A program made the position numbers and the translations under genes. The notes under the pieces were generated by a model. The model had not been told where the DNA came from and made no database searches. It was given only the letters and a program-made list of their open reading frames with translations. A stretch of DNA of 64,000 nucleotides from Nonomuraea africana (lineage in GTDB: Bacteria; Actinomycetota; Actinomycetes; Streptosporangiales; Streptosporangiaceae): assembly GCF_014873535.1 (NCBI RefSeq), contig NZ_JADBEF010000001.1, positions 9,486,001-9,550,000 of the forward strand. The letters run 5' to 3'. This document shows positions 14,940 to 24,125 of the stretch, piece by piece. Numbering within the stretch: the stretch's first letter is position 1; every line of letters starts with the position of its first letter.

Positions 14940-16049
14940 ATGACCGCCGAGAAGACCGAGCGCCCGTTGCTGCAGTTCGCCGCACCGCGGCGGGCCAAGC
15001 CCGCGAGGCACCTGGCGGACCTCACGATGCCCGAACGCCGTGCCGCCATCGCCGAGCTGGGCGAGAAGCCCTTCCGCGCAGATCAGCTCTCCCGCCACTA
15101 TTTCTCGCATCTGACCACCGACGTCGCGGCGATGACCGACCTGCCCGCCGCGGCCCGCGAGAAGCTGTCGGTGCTGCTTCCCCCGCTGCTGACCTCCGTG
15201 CGCGAGATGAGCACCGACGCGGGCACCACGCGCAAGACGCTGTGGCGCCTGTTCGACGGCGCGCTGGTGGAGTCGGTGCTGATGCGCTACCCCGACAGGG
15301 CCACCATGTGCGTGTCCTCCCAGGCGGGCTGCGGCATGAACTGCCCGTTCTGCGCCACGGGCCAGGCGGGCCTGACCCGCAACATGTCCACGGCCGAGAT
15401 CGTCGAGCAGGTGGTGTCGGGGGCGCGGGCGCTGGCGGCGGGCGAGGTGCCCGGCGGTCCCGGCCGGGTCAGCAACGTGGTCTTCATGGGCATGGGCGAG
15501 CCGCTCGCCAACTACAAGGCGGTGATCGGCGCGGTCCGCCGCCTGACCGATCCGGCCCCCGAGGGGCTCGGCATCTCCGCGCGCGGCGTCACCGTCTCCA
15601 CGGTCGGCCTGGTCCCGGCCATCGGCAAGCTCGCCGACGAGGGCCTGCCCGTCACGCTGGCGCTGTCGCTGCACGCCCCTGACGACGAGCTGCGCGACAC
15701 CCTGGTGCCGATCAACACCCGGTGGAAGGTGCGCGAGGTGCTCGACGCGGCCTGGGCGTACGCGGCCAAGACCAAGCGCAGGGTGTCGATCGAGTACGCG
15801 CTGATCAAGGACATCAACGACCAGGAGTGGCGCGCCGACCTGCTCGGCAAGCTGGTGAAGAACAAGCTGGTGCACGTCAACCTAATCCCGCTCAACCCGA
15901 CGCCGGGATCGAAGTGGACCGCCTCCAGGCCCGAGGACGAGCGGGCGTTCGTGCGGCGGCTGGAACTGCACGGGGTGCCGGTGACCGTCCGCGACACCCG
16001 CGGGCGCGAGATCGACGGCGCCTGCGGCCAGCTGGCCGCGGCCGAATAA
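14940..16049 (+). CDS. rlmN: 23S rRNA (adenine-2503-C2)-methyltransferase RlmN
   Basis: A 369-aa radical-SAM enzyme methylating A2503 of 23S rRNA and A37 of some tRNAs. The [4Fe-4S] motif is C131-x3-C135-x2-C138 (CGMNCPFC). The two mechanistic cysteines are present at Cys124 (MCVSS) and Cys362 (GACGQL). VFMGMGEPLANY and LSLHAPDDELRD are also typical. The ATG follows AGAGAGGGCTC. A bidirectional hairpin follows. Confidence 0.95.
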   Translation: MTAEKTERPLLQFAAPRRAKPARHLADLTMPERRAAIAELGEKPFRADQLSRHYFSHLTTDVAAMTDLPAAAREKLSVLLPPLLTSVREMSTDAGTTRKTLWRLFDGALVESVLMRYPDRATMCVSSQAGCGMNCPFCATGQAGLTRNMSTAEIVEQVVSGARALAAGEVPGGPGRVSNVVFMGMGEPLANYKAVIGAVRRLTDPAPEGLGISARGVTVSTVGLVPAIGKLADEGLPVTLALSLHAPDDELRDTLVPINTRWKVREVLDAAWAYAAKTKRRVSIEYALIKDINDQEWRADLLGKLVKNKLVHVNLIPLNPTPGSKWTASRPEDERAFVRRLELHGVPVTVRDTRGREIDGACGQLAAAE

Positions 16050-16080
16050 CCCACCCGCCCGTACGGCACAGCACACAGAA

Positions 16081-16103
16081 GGCCACCGGGGTCACCGGTG
16101 GCC
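16081..16103. terminator. Bidirectional terminator hairpin after rlmN
   Basis: GGCCACCGG, loop GGTCA, CCGGTGGCC: a 9-bp stem, extendable with CAGA/TCTG flanks, 31 bases after the rlmN stop. It serves rlmN and the convergent ABC gene whose stop is at 16172. Confidence 0.7.
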
Positions 16104-16171
16104 GTCTGTCGTTCACGCCACTCCAGCCGGACTCCGGCCCCGCGCCGTCACGTCGCCCCCATGGACCGGTT

Positions 16172-16843
16172 TCACGGTCTGGCGCGGCGCAGTCTGACGT
16201 ATGCGGCCAGGCCGAGCAGCGGCCACAGCAGCGAGGGAACCGCCAGCCCCGGCAGGCCGGCGGTCAGCGGCCCGTCGGCGGCCGCTCGCATCCAGCCGCC
16301 CAGCGGCACCGTCAGCCAGGCGAAGGGCGAGAGACTGACCAGCAGCATCGCCAGGAACCCCAGCACCAGCATCATGATCGACAGGGCGGGGGAGGGCAGG
16401 ATCGGGCGGCTGGTCAGCGCACCGAGCGCGGTGCCGGCCAGCGCCGACAGCGCGTGCAGCGCGACCGCCGCGGTCAGCTGCCCCGGCGCGGGGATCTCCG
16501 AGACGCCGAGCAGCAGCCCCCACACCACGGCCAGGGCCGCGAACGCCGAGGTCACCACCAGCGCGGCGAGCAGGCCGGCCGCCACCTCCCGCGACGGCGT
16601 GCCCGCCGCCGTCGCGCAGATCGCGCGCTGCTCGTCGGGCTCGGTGTCGAGCAGGCTCCGTGCCGCCCAGGCCAGGAACGGCACCAGCAGCACGGCGGTG
16701 TCGGTCAGGGCGGCCACCTCCTGACCGAGCGGCGCCCTGACGCCGTAGAACAGCGCGAGCAGCACCGCCACGGGCAGCAGGGCCCGCACGACGCGGTGCG
16801 ACCTGGTGAAGGCGGCGAGCCTGAAGAGGGTCAGGGCGATCAT
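16172..16843 (-). CDS. ABC transporter membrane subunit (ABC-2-like)
   Basis: A 223-aa membrane protein with about six hydrophobic segments (for example ALLPVAVLLALFYGV, TAVLLVPFLAWAA, SIMMLVLGFLAMLLVSL). Its ATG overlaps the TGA of the upstream ATPase gene (ATGA), so the two form one transporter. It is short for an ABC-2 permease and probably dimerises. Substrate and direction are unknown; the ATPase lacks a binding-protein partner, so export is likely. Confidence 0.75.
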   Translation of the reverse strand: MIALTLFRLAAFTRSHRVVRALLPVAVLLALFYGVRAPLGQEVAALTDTAVLLVPFLAWAARSLLDTEPDEQRAICATAAGTPSREVAAGLLAALVVTSAFAALAVVWGLLLGVSEIPAPGQLTAAVALHALSALAGTALGALTSRPILPSPALSIMMLVLGFLAMLLVSLSPFAWLTVPLGGWMRAAADGPLTAGLPGLAVPSLLWPLLGLAAYVRLRRARP

Positions 16844-17562
16844 GTGCGATCCAGCTCTCCGGCCAGGTAGCCGTCCGTCCGCATCCTGGCCACGAACGCG
16901 GGGACCTCGTCGGCGGGCACCGTCACGGCGACGACCGCCGTGGGCGCGGCCGTCACGGGCAGGGTGCTCGCCGTGCTCTCCTTCACCTCGCCGTCGAGGA
17001 CGGTCCAGCGGCGCACCGAGGGGAGGCCGCGCAGGCCGCCCTGGTGGTCGCTGACCACGACCATGCCGCCGCGTCCCGCGATCTCGGTCACGATCGCGGG
17101 CAGCTCGGCCCTGGCGTCTGCGTCGAGGCCCGCGAACGGCTCGTCCAGCACGAGCAGCCCCGGCTCGGCCATCAGCGCCTGGGCCAGGCCGACCTTGTGC
17201 GCGCTGCCCTTGGACAGGTCGCGCAGCCGCTCGGGCATGAGGTGCGCGATGCCGAGCCGGTCGATCCACGGTTCGACGGCGGCCCGCCTGATCCTGGCCT
17301 GGTGGGCGAGGTAGGCGGCGACGGTGAAGGGCTGTTCGGCGGGGAAGCGGTCGGGCGCGAAGCCGACCACGGCGGGGCGGCCGGAGATCGTGCCGGTGGT
17401 CGGCCTGGTGAGCCCGGCCAGCAGGCGCAGGAGGGTGGACTTGCCTGCGCCGTTCGCGCCGACGACCTCGGCGACGTCGCCGGGGGCGAGCGTCATCGCG
17501 ACGTCGCGCAGCACCGCGGGAGCGCGCTTCCGGTAGCTGTAGCTCACGTTCACCAGCCGCAT
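16840..17562 (-). CDS. ABC transporter ATP-binding protein
   Basis: A 240-aa ATPase. Walker A is GANGAGKSTLL (about residue 36), the signature is degenerate (LSKGSAHKVGLAQALM), Walker B plus Glu is GLLVLDEPFAGLD, and the switch His is VVVSDHQGGL. It ends in about 40 extra residues rich in Ala/Val/Thr. The start ATG at 17562 is chosen over a long open frame upstream that overlaps the PucR gene. It is coupled to the membrane subunit by a 4-base overlap. Confidence 0.85.
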   Translation of the reverse strand: MRLVNVSYSYRKRAPAVLRDVAMTLAPGDVAEVVGANGAGKSTLLRLLAGLTRPTTGTISGRPAVVGFAPDRFPAEQPFTVAAYLAHQARIRRAAVEPWIDRLGIAHLMPERLRDLSKGSAHKVGLAQALMAEPGLLVLDEPFAGLDADARAELPAIVTEIAGRGGMVVVSDHQGGLRGLPSVRRWTVLDGEVKESTASTLPVTAAPTAVVAVTVPADEVPAFVARMRTDGYLAGELDRT

Positions 17563-17612
17563 GGCCCCCCATCCTGCATGGTGGGGCCCGGCCCGCGCTA
17601 CGGGGTCGGTGA

Positions 17613-19061
17613 TCAGTCCTGCAGCCCGAGCTGGTGGGCGGCCCGGATGGCGAGCCAGACCTCGGCGAAGGCGGCGCTGGACGACAGGTCGCGCCCGGTG
17701 AGCTCGGCGAAGCGCCGCAGCCGGTAGGCCAGCGTGTTCGGGTGGACGTGCAGGGCCGCGGCGGCGTCCTCGGTGCGCCTGTCGCGCTCCATCCAGGTGC
17801 GCGCCGAGGCCAGCAGCTGCGATCCGTGCGCGGAGTCGTAGGCGAGCACCGCGCCGAGCACGTGGTCCACGAGCGCCGTCAGGACCCCGGGGTCGTCCTG
17901 CAACCACCGGCCCGTCGTGTCGTCGCCGTAGTGGACCAGCGCCCTTCCCGACTCGGCGGCCCTGGCGGCGGCCCACACCGCCTCTCGCTGCGCCACCCGC
18001 AACGGCTCGCCGGAGGAGAAGGGCCTGGAGGCGCCCGCCGCGACCCCCTGGATCGCGGCGACGGCCTGGGCGAGGTCGGGGGAGCCGAGGACGTAGTGGT
18101 CGTCGCCACGGCGCAGCATCAGGTACGGCCGGCCGTCCAGCGCGCGGCGCAGCGCGTCTTCGTCGGCCTGGCGGACGGCGAGCAGCGCGATCGGCGACTC
18201 GAGCCCCATCCTGTCGAGCCGCCGCCGGGCCGCGGCCGGGTCGAGCACGTCCTGCAGCAGCTCCGACAGAGTCTCGGCGCCCTCACGGCGCAGCGTCTCG
18301 CGTTGGTGCCTGACCATGGCCACCTGCAGCGCGGCCACGGTCGCGATGTGCTGGACGACCGCGAGCCCCGCGGGCCGCGCCCCCTCGCGTTCGAAAGCCA
18401 CCAGGAAGCCGGCGGGGCCCCCCGGCGCGGGCACCGGCAGCACGAACCCGCCGGGGATGGTCGGCGGGGCCTCGGGACCGACGGGCAGCACGTCGACCGA
18501 CGGCACCGGCACGCCGGGAAGCAGCGGACGCCCCTGCGGCGTGCAGAGGAAGACCTCGTACCCGCTGAGCCGTTCGAGCCTCCTGAACAGGGTCGCGTGG
18601 TCGAGGTCCTCGGCCGCCAGCCAGCGCAGCGCGCCGAAGACCTGCAGCTGCGCGCCGAGCCGCTGCCGCGCGTCCTCCTGGACGGCCGCCGCCACCTCCT
18701 GCGCGATCGCGATGAACGGCACGGCCAGCGGCACCTCGAGCACCGGCATGCCGCGCTCCTCCGCCGCCTCGAAGAAGGCCCTGCGCAGCGGGGGCACGTG
18801 CAGCTGCGCCGAGACGGCCAGCGCCGACACGCCCGCGTCGTCCAGCCGCTCCAGGTAGGCCCGCTGTCTGGCGGCCGAGTGCGGCACGCCGATGCCCGTG
18901 GTCATGATGACCTCGGCGCCGAGCAGCCAGGGCGTCGGGTCGTCCAGCTCGCTGACGTGAGCCCACGAGACCGACCGCGACAGGCCCGCCTGCCCGGCCA
19001 GCAGGCGCAGCTGGAGGGCGGGCGAGCGGAGCAGATCCTCCACGGATATCTTTGTGGCCAC
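17613..19061 (-). CDS. PucR-family transcriptional regulator
   Basis: A 482-aa regulator. The N-terminal purine-catabolism (PucR) domain starts at ISVEDLLRSPALQLRLLAGQ and includes VSELDDPTPWLLGAEVIMTTG. A GGDEF-like middle region follows. The C-terminal PucR HTH is RTEDAAAALHVHPNTLAYRLRR at about 425-447. Such proteins control purine or amino-acid/polyamine catabolic operons. It is divergent from the agmatinase/NCS1 permease operon, its likely target. The GTG start overlaps a perfect palindrome, suggesting autoregulation. Confidence 0.87.
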   Translation of the reverse strand: MATKISVEDLLRSPALQLRLLAGQAGLSRSVSWAHVSELDDPTPWLLGAEVIMTTGIGVPHSAARQRAYLERLDDAGVSALAVSAQLHVPPLRRAFFEAAEERGMPVLEVPLAVPFIAIAQEVAAAVQEDARQRLGAQLQVFGALRWLAAEDLDHATLFRRLERLSGYEVFLCTPQGRPLLPGVPVPSVDVLPVGPEAPPTIPGGFVLPVPAPGGPAGFLVAFEREGARPAGLAVVQHIATVAALQVAMVRHQRETLRREGAETLSELLQDVLDPAAARRRLDRMGLESPIALLAVRQADEDALRRALDGRPYLMLRRGDDHYVLGSPDLAQAVAAIQGVAAGASRPFSSGEPLRVAQREAVWAAARAAESGRALVHYGDDTTGRWLQDDPGVLTALVDHVLGAVLAYDSAHGSQLLASARTWMERDRRTEDAAAALHVHPNTLAYRLRRFAELTGRDLSSSAAFAEVWLAIRAAHQLGLQD

Positions 19062-19069
19062 CCACAAAG
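19050..19069. promoter_or_regulatory. Palindrome over the start codon of the PucR gene
   Basis: CTTTGTGG-CCAC-CCACAAAG has perfect 8-bp arms and a 4-bp centre. It covers the GTG start of the PucR gene and lies about 65 bp before the agmatinase-like gene. GTACGTAC follows at 19071-19078. A likely binding site for the PucR regulator in the shared divergent promoter. Confidence 0.55.
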
Positions 19070-19133
19070 CGTACGTACAGCTTCGTGACCTGCACAATTG
19101 TCGCCTCCATAGCGACGACGCAGACTCGTGCAC

Positions 19134-20075
19134 ATGACACAGCAGCCCAGGGGACCCGTCGACTCCTCCAGGATTCCGCGCTTCGCGGGGTTCGCCACCT
19201 TCGCCCGCCTGCCGAGGCTCGACGAGGTCGAGCACGCGGACGTCGCCGTGGTGGGCGTGCCGTTCGACAGCGGCGTGTCGTACCGGCCCGGCGCGAGGTT
19301 CGGGCCCGCCGCGGTCAGGGAGGCCTCCCGGCTGCTCCGGCCGTACCACCCCGGCCTGGACGTCTCGCCCTTCGAGCGGCTGCAGGTCGCCGACGCGGGC
19401 GACATCGCCTGCAACCCCTTCAACATCGGCGAGGCGGTCGAGACCCTCCAGGACGCCGCCGCCGCCTTCGACAGCAGGCTGGTCACCATCGGCGGCGACC
19501 ACACGATCGCGCTGCCGCTGCTGCGCGCCGTCGCCGCCAAGCACGGGCCCGTGGCGCTGCTGCACTTCGACGCGCACCTCGACACCTGGGACACCTACTT
19601 CGGCGCCGAGTACACCCATGGCACGCCCTTCCGCAGGGCGGTGGAGGAGGGCATCCTCGACACCGAGGCGCTCAGCCACGTCGGCATCCGCGGCCCCCTG
19701 TACGGCAGGCGCGACCTCGAGGAGGACCGCAGGCTCGGCTTCGGCATCCTGACCTCCCGCGACGTCATGCGCATGGGCGTGGACGAGGTGGTCGACGCGC
19801 TGCGCCAGCGGATCGGCGACCGCCCGCTCTACATCTCCGTCGACATCGACGTGCTCGACCCCGCCCACGCGCCCGGCACCGGCACCCCCGAGGCCGGCGG
19901 GCTGACCAGCCGTGAGCTGCTGGAGATCCTGCGCGGCATGGCGGGGGCGAACCTGGTGGGCGCCGACGTCGTCGAGGTCGCCCCCGCCTACGACCACGCG
20001 GAGATCACCTCCATCGCCGCCTCGCACGTGGCCTACGACCTGGTCAGCCTGCTCGCACTCAAGGACAAGCCGTGA
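19134..20075 (+). CDS. speB: Agmatinase/ureohydrolase family protein
   Basis: A 313-aa ureohydrolase. All metal ligands are visible: GGDHTIALP (about 120), HFDAHLDTWD (about 145) and SVDIDVLDPAHAPGTGTPEAGG (about 235). The family hydrolyses guanidino compounds to urea plus an amine (agmatine, guanidinobutyrate, guanidinopropionate, guanidine and others). Context (a PucR regulator and an NCS1 permease coupled by GTGA overlap) suggests degradation of an imported guanidino or purine-derived compound rather than polyamine synthesis; this is inference. ATG at 19134 is preferred; a GTG two codons upstream is possible. No strong ribosome-binding site is visible. Confidence 0.87.
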   Translation: MTQQPRGPVDSSRIPRFAGFATFARLPRLDEVEHADVAVVGVPFDSGVSYRPGARFGPAAVREASRLLRPYHPGLDVSPFERLQVADAGDIACNPFNIGEAVETLQDAAAAFDSRLVTIGGDHTIALPLLRAVAAKHGPVALLHFDAHLDTWDTYFGAEYTHGTPFRRAVEEGILDTEALSHVGIRGPLYGRRDLEEDRRLGFGILTSRDVMRMGVDEVVDALRQRIGDRPLYISVDIDVLDPAHAPGTGTPEAGGLTSRELLEILRGMAGANLVGADVVEVAPAYDHAEITSIAASHVAYDLVSLLALKDKP

Positions 20076-21565
20076 AGATCGAGACCTACGGCGTCGAGCG
20101 CATTCCCGACGCCGACCGCACCGCCCGGCCGATCGACCTGTTCAGGCTCGCCTTCGGCGGCGCGAACACCTTCGCCACCTGCGTGCTCGGCGCCTTCCCG
20201 ATCCTGTTCGGGCTGTCGTTCTGGCAGGGGGTGACCGCGACCGTCCTCGGCCTGGTGGTGGGCGCGCTGATCCTGGCGCCGCTGTCGCTGTTCGGCCCGC
20301 TCAACGGCACCAACAACGCCGTCTCCTCCTCGGCGCACCTGGGAGTCCACGGCAGGATCGTCGGCTCGTTCCTGTCGTTGCTCACCGCGATCGCCTTCTT
20401 CTCGATCTCGGTGTGGTCCTCCGGCGACGCTCTGGTCGGCGGCGCGCACCGGCTGGTGGGCCTGGCCGAGAGCGACTTCACCTACGGCGTGGCCTACGCG
20501 CTGTTCGCCGGTCTGGTGCTGGTGGTCTGCATCTACGGCTTCCGCTTCATGCTCTTCGTCAACAAGATCGCGGTGCTGGCCGCGTCGCTGCTGTTCGTGC
20601 TGGGCGTCTTCGCCTTCGCCGGCGACTTCGACCCGTCCTACGCGGGCACGCTCCCGGCAGGCGACCCGCTGTTCTGGCCGTCGTTCATCGGCGCGGCGCT
20701 GATCGTGCTGTCCAACCCGGTCTCCTTCGGCGCGTTCCTCGGCGACTGGTCGCGCTACATCCCCGCCGAGACGCCGCGCTCCCGGGTGCTGGCCGCCGCG
20801 TTCCTGTCGCAGATCGCCACCTTCCTGCCGTTCCTGTTCGGCCTGACCACCGCCTCGATCATCGCCGCCAAGGCCGCGAAGTACGTCGATCCCGCCGCGC
20901 CCAACTACGTGGGCGGCCTGCTGGCCATCTCGCCCGGCTGGTACTTCGTCCCGGTCTGTCTCATCGCGCTGATCGGCGGCATGTCCACCGGCACCACCGC
21001 GCTGTACGGCACCGGCCTCGACTTCTCCAGCGTCTTCCCGCGCTTCTCCAGGGTCCAGGCCACGATCTTCATCGGCACGCTGTCGATCGTCTTCATCTTC
21101 GTCGGCCGCTTCGCCGCCAACCTGACGCAGAGCATCTCCACCTTCGCCACGCTGATCATCACCTGCACGGCGCCGTGGATGGTCATCATGATGCTCGGCT
21201 ACCTCACCAGGCGGGGCTGGTACGACGCGGAGGCGCTGCAGGTCTTCAACCGCCGCCAGCGCGGGGGACGCTACTGGTTCACCCACGGCTGGAACTGGCG
21301 GGGCATGACCGCCTGGCTCGCCTCCGCGGTCGTGGCCATCCTCTTCGTCAACCTGCCGGGCCAGTTCGTCGGCCCGCTGGGCGACCTCGCGGGCGGCGTG
21401 GACGTCTCGCTCCCTGTGGGGCTGGCGATCGCGGCCGTGCTCTACCTCGTCCTCCTGGCCGCCTTCCCCGAGCCCCGGGAGGTGTACGGCCCCGCGGGAC
21501 CTCGCCTGGTCGGCGCCGCCGACACCCCTGTCCCGCCGATCGTCGCCGCGGAGCTCGTCGGCTAG
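20072..21565 (+). CDS. NCS1-family permease (cytosine/purine-type)
   Basis: A 497-aa permease with about 12 hydrophobic segments. The N-terminus (RPIDLFRLAFGGANTFATCV) and the GPLNGTNNAVSSSAHLGVHG and FGAFLGDWSRYIP motifs are typical of the NCS1 purine-cytosine group, sodium- or proton-coupled importers of nucleobases, hydantoins or related compounds. The GTG start overlaps the stop of the agmatinase-like gene, so the two are co-translated and the permease probably brings in the hydrolase substrate. Confidence 0.88.
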   Translation: MKIETYGVERIPDADRTARPIDLFRLAFGGANTFATCVLGAFPILFGLSFWQGVTATVLGLVVGALILAPLSLFGPLNGTNNAVSSSAHLGVHGRIVGSFLSLLTAIAFFSISVWSSGDALVGGAHRLVGLAESDFTYGVAYALFAGLVLVVCIYGFRFMLFVNKIAVLAASLLFVLGVFAFAGDFDPSYAGTLPAGDPLFWPSFIGAALIVLSNPVSFGAFLGDWSRYIPAETPRSRVLAAAFLSQIATFLPFLFGLTTASIIAAKAAKYVDPAAPNYVGGLLAISPGWYFVPVCLIALIGGMSTGTTALYGTGLDFSSVFPRFSRVQATIFIGTLSIVFIFVGRFAANLTQSISTFATLIITCTAPWMVIMMLGYLTRRGWYDAEALQVFNRRQRGGRYWFTHGWNWRGMTAWLASAVVAILFVNLPGQFVGPLGDLAGGVDVSLPVGLAIAAVLYLVLLAAFPEPREVYGPAGPRLVGAADTPVPPIVAAELVG

Positions 21566-21580
21566 TGGGTCCCCCTCGCG

Positions 21581-22591
21581 TCAGGGGCGGGGGACGGCGC
21601 TCGTGCCCTGACGGTCGCGCAGCAGCGCCACGAGCGCGGACGTCACCGGGGCGGCGAGGAACGCACCGGTGATCCCCGCCAGCACGCTGCCGATCGTGAT
21701 CGCGATCAGGATCACCGCCCCCGGCAGATCGAGCGCCTTGCCGTAGATCTGCGGGGCCAGCACGTGCCCCTCGATCTGCTGGACCAGCACCGTGACCGCG
21801 ACCACGACGAGGGCCACCAGCCAGCCCTTGGCCACGAAGGCCACCACCGCGGCCAGCAGACCGGCCAGGAACGCGCCCACCACGGGCAGGAACGCGCCCG
21901 CGAAGGTGAGCACCGCCAGCGGGAGCGCGATCGGGACGCCGAGGATCCACAGCGCGATCCCGATGAAGAACCCGTCCACCACGCCGACGATCGCCACGCC
22001 GCGGATGTAGCGGCCCACGACGTCGAAGACCACCTCGCCCGTCTCCCTCATGCGCGGCCTGGCCCGCAGCGGCGCGAGGTCGGTGAGCCAGCCGTACAGC
22101 CGGTCTCCGCCGTGCACGAAGTAGATCGCCAGGATGACGGCGAGCACCGCGCCCACGATGATCTCGCCGATCGTCCTGGCGCCCGCGAGGGCGCCCGTGG
22201 CGATCTGCTCTCCCTGCTCGACGAGCCACGCCCGGGCCTGGGCGAGCAACGACGCCAGCCGCGCGTCGTCGAGGCCGAGGCGGGCGGCCACCCCGTGCAG
22301 GTCGTCGAGCGCGGTGCCCACGCTGGCGTGCAGCTGGGACAGCCCGTTGATCGTCGGCGGCACGAGCACCGAGAAGAACGCCACCAGGAGCGCCAGGCCG
22401 CTCACGCACACGATCGCCGTGGACAGGCCCCTGCCCATCCCGCGTCCGCGCAGCCACTTGGCGGGCGGCAGCAGCAGCGTGGTCAGGAAGACGCCGAGGA
22501 TGACCGAGATGGCCACCGTGCGCACCAGCGAGAGGCAGTAGAGGCCCACGGCGATGAGCGCGATCACCCCGAGCGCCCGCCACGGATTCAT
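21581..22591 (-). CDS. AI-2E family transporter
   Basis: A 336-aa protein of the AI-2E (PerM/TqsA-like) family with about 7-8 membrane segments: two at the N-terminus, a soluble stretch at about 90-150, then a cluster from 155 on. The family signature is seen in FLPVVGAFLAGLLAAVVA and QQIEGHVLAPQIYGKALDLP. Family members are putative exporters or ion antiporters; the substrate is unknown. The ATG at 22591 has GGAAGG 9 bases upstream; a GTG at 22639 would add 16 residues. Confidence 0.85.
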   Translation of the reverse strand: MNPWRALGVIALIAVGLYCLSLVRTVAISVILGVFLTTLLLPPAKWLRGRGMGRGLSTAIVCVSGLALLVAFFSVLVPPTINGLSQLHASVGTALDDLHGVAARLGLDDARLASLLAQARAWLVEQGEQIATGALAGARTIGEIIVGAVLAVILAIYFVHGGDRLYGWLTDLAPLRARPRMRETGEVVFDVVGRYIRGVAIVGVVDGFFIGIALWILGVPIALPLAVLTFAGAFLPVVGAFLAGLLAAVVAFVAKGWLVALVVVAVTVLVQQIEGHVLAPQIYGKALDLPGAVILIAITIGSVLAGITGAFLAAPVTSALVALLRDRQGTSAVPRP

Positions 22592-22700
22592 GCCCAATGG
22601 CCTTCCCGCTGGGGCGACGCGCGGCGACCGGGGAACCACAAAGGCATGACCAAAACTAGTCAGGTTTCACGAATGTTGCCAGGTCTTTACGTCGTGAAGT

Positions 22701-22710
22701 TGTCATGACA
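22701..22710. promoter_or_regulatory. Short palindrome in the promoter region of the sugar operon
   Basis: TGTCATGACA, a perfect 10-bp palindrome 38 bp before the binding-protein start, in a comparatively AT-rich stretch (22640-22748) that must hold the operon promoter. It could be an operator. No regulator gene lies within the operon. Confidence 0.35.
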
Positions 22711-22748
22711 TATTGGCCCATGCTTTTCGGACACTCTCGGAGGGTTGC

Positions 22749-24125
22749 GTGAAAAGATCCATTGGCGCTGTCGCGGTCCTGGCCGTGACCGGAATGGCGC
22801 TCACCGCATGCGGGCAGTCGTCCTCCGACGCTGACACCATCGAGCTGACGATCACACAGAACGCCATCGCCGGGGGCAAGAACGCGGCGGCGGCCGACCA
22901 CATCGCCAACTGGGTCATCCCCAAGTTCGAGGCGGCACAGAAGGCCAAGGGCAAGACCGTCAAGGTCAAGTTCGTGCCGAGCGGCGTCGACGACGAGCAG
23001 TACAAGACCAAACTCTCGCTCGACCTCAAGTCCAAGAAGGGCGCCGACGTCATCGACATCGACGGCATCTGGGCGGGCGAGTTCGCCGAGGCCGGATACA
23101 TCAAGCCGCTGTCGGAGGTCGCGGGCGCCGAGACCGACAGCTGGGAGGGCTGGTCGCAGATCCCCGAGGCCGTGCAGGGGCTGGCCACCTACAACGGCAA
23201 GAAGTACGCGCTGCCGATCGGCACCGACGGCCGCGTCCTCTACTTCAACAAGACGCTCTTCCAGAAGGCGGGCCTGCCCGCCGACTGGCAGCCGAAGAGC
23301 TGGCAGGAGATCATCGACGCGGGCAACAAGCTGAAGACGGCAGGCGTGCCCACGCCGATCCAGATCAACGCCGGCACCGCCATGGGCGAGGCCACCTCGA
23401 TGCAGGGCGTGCTGCCGCTGCTCGCAGGCGCGGGCGGCGAGATCTACAAGGACGGGAAGTGGACCGGCGCCGCCCAGCCGCTCAAGGACGCCCTCGGCCT
23501 CTACCAGCAGATCTACGGCGGCAGCGGCCTCGGTGACCCCAAGCTCCAGCAGGAGGCCAAGGGCCGCGACAAGTCCTTCGCCGAGTTCGCGGACGGCAAG
23601 ATCGGCATCCTGATGGAGGGCGACTACTTCTGGCGCGGCGTCGTCAACCCCACGGACGGCGTGGCCAAGATGGCCGACCGCGACCAGGTCGTCGGCTTCG
23701 CGATGATCCCCGCCATCCAGCCCGGCAAGGGCATCCGCGGCCAGGACTTCGTCAGCATGTCGGGCGGCGCCCTGCGCACGGTCAACCCCAACAGCAAGCA
23801 CCCGAAGGAGGCCTTCGAACTGGCCGCCTTCACCCTCTCGCCCGAGGCGCTGAAGGAGGAGACCAAGCAGAACGTCCGCATCACCCCGCGCACGGACGTC
23901 AACAAGGAGATCCTCACCGGCGACCCGCTGCTGATGTTCATCTCGGAGAAGGTGCTCCCGCTGACGGCCTACCGGCCGCCGCTCGCCGTCTACCCGCAGG
24001 TCTCGGCCGCGCTGCAGGAGGCCACCGCCCAGGTGGTCAGCGGCAAGGCGCCCGACCAGGCGGCCGCGGACTACCAGGCGAAGCTCGAAGGACTCGTCGG
24101 TGGCGCGGGCAACGTCGCGTCCTAG
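22749..24125 (+). CDS. ABC transporter extracellular substrate-binding lipoprotein (carbohydrate type)
   Basis: A 458-aa family-1 binding protein. The signal peptide ends in the lipobox LTAC with Cys21, so it is a membrane-anchored lipoprotein. The mature part has the bilobed sugar-binder pattern: YNGKKYALPIGTDGRVLYFN, FAEFADGKIGILMEGDYFW and SKHPKEAFELAAF. The GTG start at 22749 follows CGGAGGG. It heads an operon with two permeases, an ATPase, a metallohydrolase and an alpha-mannosidase, so the ligand may be a mannose-containing glycan (inference). Confidence 0.9.
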   Translation: MKRSIGAVAVLAVTGMALTACGQSSSDADTIELTITQNAIAGGKNAAAADHIANWVIPKFEAAQKAKGKTVKVKFVPSGVDDEQYKTKLSLDLKSKKGADVIDIDGIWAGEFAEAGYIKPLSEVAGAETDSWEGWSQIPEAVQGLATYNGKKYALPIGTDGRVLYFNKTLFQKAGLPADWQPKSWQEIIDAGNKLKTAGVPTPIQINAGTAMGEATSMQGVLPLLAGAGGEIYKDGKWTGAAQPLKDALGLYQQIYGGSGLGDPKLQQEAKGRDKSFAEFADGKIGILMEGDYFWRGVVNPTDGVAKMADRDQVVGFAMIPAIQPGKGIRGQDFVSMSGGALRTVNPNSKHPKEAFELAAFTLSPEALKEETKQNVRITPRTDVNKEILTGDPLLMFISEKVLPLTAYRPPLAVYPQVSAALQEATAQVVSGKAPDQAAADYQAKLEGLVGGAGNVAS

